Positions 10,126-18,617 of a stretch of DNA of 31,507 nucleotides are shown one piece after another (the first letter of the stretch is position 1; each line of letters opens with the position of its first letter). The DNA is taken from assembly GCA_036939755.1 (NCBI GenBank), contig JALLAZ010000035.1, positions 1 through 31,507 of the forward strand. Direction: 5' to 3'. Made by a program: the position numbers and the translations under genes. The notes under the pieces are model-generated. The model was not told where the DNA came from and did no database searches. It saw nothing but the letters and a program-made list of their open reading frames with translations. The DNA is from Stephanodiscus triporus. Lineage: Eukaryota > Bacillariophyta > Thalassiosirophyceae > Thalassiosirales > Thalassiosiraceae.

Positions 10126-11096
10126 CTGCACCCAGGGCGTTCTTTCCTTCCACTCGTTGTCGGCCCACCAGTGGGCTGGGCGTACTCTTTTTTGAAATTG
10201 AAATCGAAAGCGAATAATTTTGAATTTCAAACTATCCGACGTCAAAAATGTTAAATTTTGTCCTTCGGGGAAGATCCCGTCGGCCAGGCATCGCGGACGG
10301 ACTGGCCATCTCGTACCATCTTCACAGGTGGCCCAGGTCGCCAACTTCGGTACGGTGGTAGCCGCCGTCGGCATCCTGGTCCCGTTAGTCCTCGTTTGCT
10401 CCTATATGAGCATTTCATCGGTTGCTGTACAGAGAGTGGGATCGGCAGCGTCATCCTTATTTATTTATTCGCCATCGGAATGTGAAGCCTTGTGAAAATA
10501 CTTCTCTGAAAATACATCCAAATCAGTGGCGTTGCAATCCCGCAACGCTCGGGGCCACCAATCACCTATCTATGAACGCAGGTTAATTGTTGCAAACGAT
10601 ATGAATCGAACAAGATTTTCCTCTCGCTTTTTTCGCCAAAGTTTCCTGTTCTCCGTGGCGTCACAGGAGGATAGAACAGGCAATAATAATCCTGGTGCTG
10701 GTGTGGATGCTATTGTTTGAGAGCGACTTGAAGCGACAACGCGATAACGTGAAAGGCCGTGTCCTGGCATGGCTTGTCGTTCGCGATTTGACGTCGCGTG
10801 AGTGACGTTCTGTGAGAATTTCCATGCTATGGAGGGTGCGAGCCAACAACATTGGGGTGATGGATGGATCATGTTTGCCACGACCTCGCGCTACCGACGG
10901 CGAACGACGGCGCTCTCCTTGATCTCGTCCGGCCCGAATGAGAACAACACGCACGGCAACGGTAGGACCAGACACCAGCAATACGAGAGGATGGTACAGC
11001 AGCGAATTCAAAGTCCTAAACATGCACAGCAGCAGATGCGATCGCATTCGCTATTCTACGATGACTAAAGCAACGAAGTACCGGTAGTGCTCTTTA
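10126..11096. other. Gene-poor spacer upstream of IFT52
   Basis: No gene is well supported here. An open frame at 10220-10495 (plus, 91 codons) contains one hydrophobic stretch (FGTVVAAVGILVPLVLVCSY) but resembles nothing I recognise and could be chance. Small perfect hairpins occur: GCCCAC-CA-GTGGGC near 10170 and GCGTTGC-AATCCC-GCAACGC near 10532. The IFT52 promoter and 5' UTR should lie at the left end. Confidence 0.5.
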
Positions 11097-11107
11097 TAGA
11101 GTTGCAT
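11097..11107 (+). repeat. hAT left terminal inverted repeat
   Basis: TAGAGTTGCAT matches the reverse complement of 14959-14969 exactly over 11 bp, then continues with one mismatch into CCG. The TAGAG start fits the loose hAT terminal consensus. Confidence 0.8.
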
Positions 11108-11258
11108 ACCGCGGTGATACCAGTCATTTTTTTGGTATCAGATACATCTGGTATCGGTTTCGGTCAGTATTAAAGGGGTTTTGGCAAAATTTCTTCCTTC
11201 ATGGTTTGGCTAAGTAAAAACATATACTCCTAATATCCTAAAAACATTATCCTCCTCT

Positions 11259-14055
11259 TCACAACTTGTTGTCCTCATCCACTCCAACATCAATTTTTGA
11301 GTCAGCTTCCTCTTCATTTTCAAATGTAGGCAAAAGATCTTGTTGTCTCTGAATAAGATGATGGTCATCCGGATGCATCCTCTCCCTTGCAATCTCTGCA
11401 TAGTATTTGTGCAAAAGCTCCTTATTTTCTCTGCAATACATCATAGCAGAAGTAACCTCCTCTGACATCCTATTTCGTGTGACAGTGAGAACTCTTGCAG
11501 CTCGGCTCCAGATGCGCTCAGATGGGGCAGACGTAGCAGGAATCGCAAGGTACTTTACAGCAAGACTCTCAAAATTCTTGAATCTGTGGGCTGACGATTT
11601 CCACCAAGACAGAGGACAATTGTATGCCGTCTTTTCAATGTTCTGCATATTCATCTTAAAGTCATTTCCAAGAAGAAGCTGATACATTTCATTTTCACAC
11701 ACTTGCTTTGCAGTTGCAGCAGTGTTGACTTGATCATTAGGAGTTGTCATGCCACCACCACCACCAATGCCGTTCAACAAGATATCAAGCATGTTAGCGG
11801 GAGGTGCCTCAAGAGGATCAGAAGATTCTTCCAGGTTATTGGGATCATCAGATGACGTCGCCATAGAAAGGCTGCCTACAGCTTCATTTAAAATGTCACT
11901 TTTTAGCTGCATGTCGATGAAAATTGAAAATTAGGTAGGAACAATATCAATAACGTTGTGAGCCTCCAAAATGGTATTGGTACATAAATGCGGCAAACGC
12001 AGTCATCAACATACCTGATTAAAATTGTCTGCTTCCATTATCTCCCTTAGAAAATGGTGTGTTCGAGGGTCGAGAAAAGCGGCCTTAAAAAAGTAAGGGT
12101 GGATGGAAATGTACCGATTGCCATGCCCAACAAGAGCCTCTCTCTCGTATTTCAATTGCCCTTGAGTGGTTGGGTGGTATCTCCGATCAAAGTCATTCAA
12201 TAAGATTCTTGTTAACACCTTTACAACGTCCTCGGTTGCCTCAGATGCAATAACCTGTAAGAAGGATTGCCGGATGGTGTAAATTGCCACTGGGACTAGG
12301 GAACCGGTGACATACTTTTCACCCTCAAGAACACGTTGCCAGAAGCCCATTGTCTTGAGGGCAACTTCAATCTGGTAATAAATCTTCCACTCTTGGGCTG
12401 TAATAGTCATAGTATCGGCCTCATTGGGATTATCGACAAAATAATGCGAGATTGCCTCTCGTAGAAATCGTAGCCTCTTCAGCATGCGATAGGTTGACCA
12501 CCACCTAGTCACAACATCTTGGATGATATTCTTGGGTTGACCACTATACTTTGGCAAAGAGGACTCGTGCTGCATATTTTTCAACTTCTTAGTAGCTTGG
12601 GTTGACTTGTTGAAGTATTGGACGATATCACGCGCTTTCTTCATAGCTGCTGCCACTGTTGGCACATTTGGAGCTTGCAAATGACAAATAAAAAGTGTTT
12701 CCAAAATGATATTAGATGACACATAAAACAAAACAGCCATATCAGAGCACACAAATATCACACGACATCTCACGATCAAATGCCAGCTTTGCAACCAAAT
12801 GCAGATTGTGATCAGTACAGTAGCCATGTTCTTTTCCATTTTCGCGGAGGTATTTTCCTAGCTTCCCCATATTTCCTGTTGTATCCGTGATGCCAATTGT
12901 ATCAAACACAATAGTATCTTCAGTTTCACCTTGATATTTCTGAAGAACTACCAAGATGTCTTCATAGATTCTCTCGCCAGTGGTCGACCCTTCAAAAACT
13001 TTGAAATCAAGAACCGCAGACTTCAGCATCCAAGTTTTGCCATCGATCCAGTGCGCCGTGACGGTGGTGTAAGTTGCTTTATCTGCACCTGTCCAGTGAT
13101 CAGTCGTCCAAGCAATGTGATGGTTTTTTAACTCTCATTTTGTTGCCTCCACTGCATACCAGCCCATCTCGAGTACTGCTTCCCGGACCTGATTACGGGA
13201 AAGGTTGACAATTTTATCTGAATCGTGATTTAAAGGAGTGAACACACGGCGGAAGGCAGGCTGTTCAAATGTACGGAAGGGAATGCCCTCCTCGATGGCA
13301 AGCGTTGCAGCAGCTGTGCGGTAGATCAGCTTGGCATTTTTTGCATTAAGCTTGGTGACGAATCCTGGCATATTCTTGATGGATGTTGTGGATGTTGTGG
13401 GTATGACTGATTGTGGAGTCTTGAGGTTACCAATGTTTGTGATGGCCTCATATTCCTTGCGATGGTGGAACTTCTTGTGAGCTCGGAGATTGCTTGTCGA
13501 CTGGCAGATGCCAATCTTAACTAATGCAGAGTCAGGATTGTCTGACTTGAAGCATGATAGGCACAGGACATATTCGGCAAAGAGCTTGGGATGTTTGCTT
13601 GGGACCAACTGTTCAAAGCCCTCCCACCATCTGGATGACTTCTTGCCTAGAACAGGCATGGAAAAGTACTTGATTGCTTTCTTGGACTCGTTGTCTTTGG
13701 TAGCGGCACGAAGAAGAGAATCATTGGCATTAAAGGTGCTCACTTGCTTCAACTGGGCATCCAAGTCAGCGTTGGAGATGTCAGAACGCTGCTTCTTCTT
13801 GTTGGAGGTTTTGTCGCCTGGAGTGATAGTAATGACCTTGCGCTTGGAAGGACCCGACCGCTTTGTGTTGGGGGCTTCTGATTCCACCGTCAGGTCAATT
13901 GCTTCATCTGGTTGTGTAAGTAGGCGCTCTTCTTCCTCATCGGAGTCAATTGCTTCAGCTTTGTCAGCTTCAGCTTTGTCAGCTTCAGCATCTGGTTGTG
14001 TAAGTAGGTGCTCTTCTGCCTCATCGGATGGACTTAGGATTGGAGATGGTGACAT
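11259..14055 (-). pseudogene. hAT transposase (BED-type N-terminus, hAT dimerisation C-terminus), one internal stop
   Basis: Exons are 14055-12774, 12673-12015 and 11906-11259, 863 codons including the final TGA. The acidic/basic N-terminus leads to a BED-like zinc finger (CLSCF ... HKKFHH). RNase H-like core segments follow: AWTTDHWTGADKATYTTV, IGITDTTGNMGKL, TDHNLHLVAKLAFD and QDVVTRWWSTYRML. The C-terminus carries the dimerisation block WWKSSAHRFKNFESLAVKYL, then PATSAPSERIWSRAARVLT. Introns of 100 and 108 nt have GT donors and AG acceptors in phase. A TGA at 13137-13135 (codon 307) interrupts exon 1, and the frame continues intact after it; a CGA to TGA transition is the simplest origin. 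A 40-bp duplication (13905-13944 and 13989-14028) repeats LLTQPD near the N-terminus. Apart from the stop the copy looks well preserved. Confidence 0.88.
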
Positions 14056-14102
14056 GATGTTAGTGTAGGAGGAATATAAAAATGAAAAATGAGCTCTAGT
14101 TT

Positions 14103-14467
14103 ATTGTTGTGTTTTACTGACGCGCGCGCTGAGGCACTGATGAGGCGCCCTCGCCACAGCATCGCACGCGATCATCTTTCTTTGGCGCTGGAGAAATGGC
14201 GCCCTCTCCCCAACGAAAGAAAAATAAAACCATTTTGATTGTTGTTTCTTTCTTCTTGTCTTTCCTTGGTATATCCGCACGCATTTCTTTCTACGCAGCT
14301 CTCTTTTTTATTGTTGTGTGTAGCTCCCACTGCGCGCGCGACAAGGAGGCGCCCTTGCCACAGCATCACGCGCCATCATCTTTCTTTGGCGCTGGAGAAA
14401 TGGTGCCCTCTCCCTAATGAAAGAAAAATCCATTTGATTGGATTTCTTTCTTCTTGTCTTTCCTTGG
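14103..14467. repeat. Imperfect tandem duplication inside the hAT element
   Basis: About 160 bp at 14103-14269 recur at 14310-14467 with scattered changes. Shared landmarks are CATCTTTCTTTGGCGCTGG, GAGAAATGG and CTTTCTTCTTGTCTTTCC. The pair lies upstream of the transposase start, where its promoter or 5' UTR would be. No protein in this stretch is convincing. The rest of the element's 5' part to about 14800 is GC-rich without a recognisable gene. Confidence 0.8.
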
Positions 14468-14958
14468 CTGCGGCGAGGGGCCGAAAAAGGCACGCGCGGC
14501 ATTTCGTTTGATTGTTTGGCGCTGCTGGTGCTTTGGTGTCTTCGTTGTGATTGAGCGCGCACGAAAGAACTTGTTTGCTGCAGTTCATTTTCGACCATCA
14601 GCTGGCGTGCGTCAGAATTTATTTGCAGAATTTATTTGCTGGCCAGAGCGCGCTGGGCCGGTGCACACTGGCGGTGCGTGCGCTGGCCGCGCCGGCCGAA
14701 GCATTTGTTTCGTGCTGAGTCTTTTTTGGGGGGGGGTCTTGTTGAGGATTGATCGTCATGGTTGGCGGAATGAATACACATCAATCATCTTGAATCGTTC
14801 CGCTTAAAAATATCGCGGTGTGGTGTACAACTTACTGTAAATTACGTACTTTTTATATGTACGCAACACCGAGAGTACCGACCGAGTTTTCCTTCGGTAT
14901 CGGTATGGTAAATACCGAGAAATACCGACCGAATACCGACCGAAAATACCGATTCGGG

Positions 14959-14969
14959 ATGCAACTCTA
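14959..14969 (-). repeat. hAT right terminal inverted repeat
   Basis: This is the reverse complement of the left repeat. Just inside it (about 14895-14952) ATACCGA-type motifs recur five or more times in both orientations, forming the subterminal repeat region. Confidence 0.8.
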
Positions 14970-15366
14970 GTGTCTCCAGGGTACGATTTCTACTTATCTC
15001 TACTATCGTACTTATCCTTTCTCTATGTACACACACGGGGTACAGTTCAACATAAAAAGATGGCTATCCTTTTTAAATAAGAGACATCGCGCGAAGGATA
15101 TCATAAATTCACTTCTTTTACCTTCTAAAAGGAATAAATAATTCGACCACCCGACGAATAGTGGACGGAAGAAAGGAGACGTGTCCAATCACTGCCGCCA
15201 TATCATTCGTACGATTATAAGTTGTCACGGTGTCGCAGGAATCAGTCTCCTTCAACTCCCGGAGCCGGAGACGAGGATGAAGGATGAATCTCCTCGCTCG
15301 CGACGCATACGTAATAGAGAGTATGTATCATTTTACCAGCGATAAAATTTCAAGGAACGTCCAATA
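14970..15366. other. Intergenic region upstream of the membrane/RRM gene
   Basis: No gene is seen. It should hold the promoter of the following gene. A CCAATCA sequence occurs near 15185, about 180 bp upstream of the start codon, and may be a CCAAT element. The evidence is positional only. Confidence 0.4.
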
Positions 15367-18300
15367 ATGAACGGCGGTGGCGGGGTTTCGCCGCCGACGT
15401 CGTCGTCGTCGTCCTACCCGACGTCGTATCCGTCGGTTGCGGACTTTTACTACGAGGAACGGACATTCGCGACGCAGCTCTATATCACCGAGGAACGCGC
15501 GATGGACGACTTGGAGAAGGAACTATACGTGGGGTGCGTTCGTTCGTTCGTTCGTTCGTTCGTTCGTTCGTTCGTTCGTTCGTCGTCGTTCGTCGTTGTT
15601 GTTGTTTTTAAACCTGACGTATCCGTGGACGCGTCCGTATTATATGAGCTGAGCTCAAGGGGGGGGGTGGGGGGGGGGTTGTATTGTAACGCATGACATC
15701 ATGATCGCATAATATATGGGCCGATTTTGCCAGCCCCCCCCTTTTGTGAACAATGAAACGATGCACACTGTCAATGCGAAAGAGAAAGGCGCGAGCCAGG
15801 ATATCAACGAATATAACGAAATTGAAGAGATGGGGCTAACGCATTGATTGTTGGTGGCCGCGGAAGCGATGCGACAGGACTTGAACGATTCAACTGTGTG
15901 ATAGTGGGCTGCGTCGACTTGCTACTTTGTTCAAACAGAGAGCGATCCCTCCCCACGTTGTCCCAACAATGTATTCATATTACGCCCGTTGAGACTTAAC
16001 ATTATTATTTTTGCTTTCGTTCCCTCACTACTCTCGCGCAATAATTTAGCATCATGGAAGACACCACTGGATCGATCGGGGTCAATATAACGTCGCCTTT
16101 CATAACGACGGCGTGCACCATCCTAGATCAGCAGCTGGGCAGCAACACCGACGGCGAATTGATACTCCAAGTGACGTACGCGATGAATTACAGCACCCAT
16201 TACGGGTACGAGGTACTGGAATACCCCGAGTACTTTCGGTCGTATATGAACGGCGGGGGCGACAATGCCACCCTCGACACCTTCTACGACGTCATCGACG
16301 TGCCGGATTGGGACTACATATCCCTGGTGGGGCCGACGGTATTTCGCAACTTCACGCCAAGTCCCACGTACGAGTCGATATCGCCCAGCGCGTCGCCGTC
16401 GTCGCGGGCGTCGGCGTCATCGTCCGGTTCGCCCACCCCTCGATTCGGTGTCACCGTCTCCGACAGGGGGAGTCTCCTCGTCGGCATCTCCGTGGGAATA
16501 ATCATCGTCGTCGTCTCGGTCGTTGTCGCCGTCGTCCTGTTCGGGTCGTACAGCAGGAAGAGGCGACGGAGGGGGGGGCGGGAGGGGGGGGACGCAAACG
16601 ACGATCGGGATCGATCGCGTACCCCCCCCGCCGCGGGCTACGGCGGCGGCAACGAGGCGTCGGCCGCGATGATCGCGGCGGCGGTGGCGGCGGCCCATCC
16701 GGATCAGTCGTTCCGCCAATCGTCGAAGTTGATCGCCCTCGCCCAGGATCAGTATTCCGGATACCGCGCGGTCGGGAGGGATGGCGACGCCGCGACGACG
16801 ACGACGACGACGAACGACAACGGCGCGAATGTCGTCGACGACGGGGGGTATGGGCCGAATGATGCGGCGGACGCGAGCGGCGCGTCCGAGATGGGCCCCG
16901 TTCGGCTCGTCCAGTCGTCGGGCACCGTCGTTCCGCCCGCGTCTTTGTCCTCGACGGCCCGGGCAGGAAGCAGCGCGGAATACGACGTTGTCGATAACGA
17001 CGTCGATGGAGGAGGAGCGAGTGCTTCCCCCCGATCGTGGTTGGCGGATTCGATGGAAGACTTGGATGTCACCGCCAAGATAAGGAATGAAGATACGGCC
17101 ACTACGTCACGACCGATGGCAGCGAGGGAACGCCAACAGTCTACCTGTAGCGAGGGGTCGAATCTCGCCTCCGACATCGTGGCCCAATCTGGCCTGTTCA
17201 TCGACCCGACGACCATTGACTACTCTACCATAATAGAGCTGAACGACGCCGAGGCGGGGTACATCATGACCACCACCGAGGCGGGGGACGGCGGTGGCAT
17301 GCCCAACCCGGAACTGATGATGTCAGGCATCATGACGCAACAGCAGTCTCCCGGCGGCGACGCCATGATGGGCAACGAGATGATGATGTTCGCCCCCTCC
17401 GACGCGGGAACGACCAACGAGGTGTTTGCTTCGGAAATTATGATCCAGACGGGCCTGCTGGTCGACCCCACGACAATCGACTATTCAACAACGACGGCGG
17501 TGTTGGCAGCGGAGGAAGAGGTTTTGGACGTCGATGGCGGGGAAAGGGACATCGACACATCGGAGGAGTTGGTTTCCGCCACCGCCGGCGGTCCACTGCC
17601 AACGATCGAGGAACAACCAGAAAGTCTATCCGGGACGATAACATCGGAAACATTCCTGGGCGCAGTGAACCTGATGGCGATACGGTCCGAATCGTTCAGC
17701 ACGAACGAAGAATCCCTCGAGGACGACGAGCACCTGCTCTTCTCGCCGCTAGGCCTCGCGCCAAACAACGAATTCACGTTACACAATCGCACGCAAACTT
17801 TATTGGAAATACTTAGGGCGGAGGTCTCGTCGGCCGTCGACGGCGTCGACAGCATGATAAGCTCGGCGATCGCGCGCATTTCGAGCGACATCGGCGATGG
17901 CACAGTATCGCCGCCGCCGTTGGATTGGATCGGCGGGGAGGATTTGGGCTCAATTGAGGCGTGCTGCCTATGTCATGCGTTCACGTGGGATCGGAAGAAG
18001 GATGCCACCTCGGGGTAAGTCATGTTCTTCGCGTTGCTCAGATATTATCTCAGATAAATATCGCCTCTTTTTCACACCTCATTGTAAACTTGTCCTTTTC
18101 TTATTGTGGTGTAGTCAAAGCTTCTTTGAAGACTTGTTGAACAAAGTTGTTTTACTTGTGCACCATGGCCTGCTTGAACCATACGACTGCGCTCGCATCC
18201 TTCACGGCTGTGCCTCCATCGTCAGACTTACCTTGATAAAAGAACTGCCCAATACAACCATAGTGGTACAGGGGCTGCTGAAGACGAACGATGTGGCCCA

Positions 18301-18508
18301 AGGTCATCATTTGCTCGTCACGGCGTTCGAGCCGTTCGGTGAAATCGTCGACGCGTCGATCGCTCCCAAAAATAGGGGTTTCGGGTTCGTTAGGTTCCTG
18401 CAATCGGACTCGGTCGATGCGGTGGAACGAACTGAGAAGTATCAGGAAATCGAAATACAGGATGTTGCGGTGTCGATCAAAACCCTCTTGACGAGGAAGG
18501 CTAGGTAG
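15367..18508 (+). CDS. Predicted single-pass membrane protein with C-terminal RNA recognition motif
   Basis: Exons 15367-15533, 16050-18014 and 18115-18508 join in phase to 841 residues. The first junction (donor GTGCGT, acceptor TTTAG, 516-nt intron) is less certain than the second (GTAAGT, 100-nt intron). An N-terminal region has Asn glycosylation sites (NITS, NYST, NATL, NFTP) and a Ser/Pro stalk. One strong transmembrane segment (GISVGIIIVVVSVVVAVVLF) is followed by the stop-transfer sequence SRKRRRR. A long acidic, disordered region contains two copies of a GLxxDPTTIDYST motif. The last exon carries an RRM: RNP2-like TIVVQGL, AFEPFGEIVDASIAP, and RNP1 RGFGFVRF. No signal peptide is seen, so membrane topology is open and a missing 5' exon is possible. 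The gene might also be two genes wrongly joined, although the phase match at 18014/18115 argues for one. The function is unknown. The stop is TAG. Confidence 0.6.
15537..15582. repeat. (GTTC)n microsatellite at a predicted splice donor
   Basis: About eleven uninterrupted tetranucleotide units begin three bases after the likely GT donor at 15534. If retained in the transcript it would read as repeated FVRS. Its position just inside the intron means its length could affect donor use. Confidence 0.9.
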
Positions 18509-18617
18509 TGGCTGTGCGGAGGATGAGGTTTAGCAAGTGAAAGTAAATTAAAAATTCAAATCCCCTCGAGCTCGCAGCAGCAACACATTCTCGCAGAAGC
18601 AACACATTTTCAACATA

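Larger units (their letters stand above)
11097..14969 (-). mobile_element. hAT-superfamily DNA transposon, 3.9 kb
   Basis: The element is bounded by short inverted repeats beginning TAGAGTTGCAT: left 11097-11107, right as the reverse complement ending at 14969. Inside each end lie clustered GGTAT/ATACC motifs, the usual arrangement of hAT transposase-binding sites. It encodes a three-exon hAT transposase on the minus strand. The flanks (GCTCTTTA left, GTGTCTCC right) do not form a clean 8-bp target duplication. The insertion is therefore probably old, or one end has shifted. The internal stop in the transposase suggests the copy is inactive. Confidence 0.85.

Noticed and set aside
10126..10374. 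N-terminal extension of IFT52
   Set aside because: The frame is open but the sequence does not match IFT52, whose conserved N-terminus begins at the ATG at 10125.
10220..10495. Small membrane protein gene on the plus strand
   Set aside because: There is one hydrophobic stretch but no family match, no start context and no neighbour support; recorded only as part of the spacer.
11089..14977. 8-bp target site duplication flanking the hAT element
   Set aside because: GCTCTTTA and GTGTCTCC do not match; shifting by two bases only gives a partial match.
16113..16862. Overlapping plus-strand frame of 249 codons inside the membrane/RRM gene
   Set aside because: It is Arg-rich shadow translation of repeat-biased DNA; the other frame carries the transmembrane helix and motifs.
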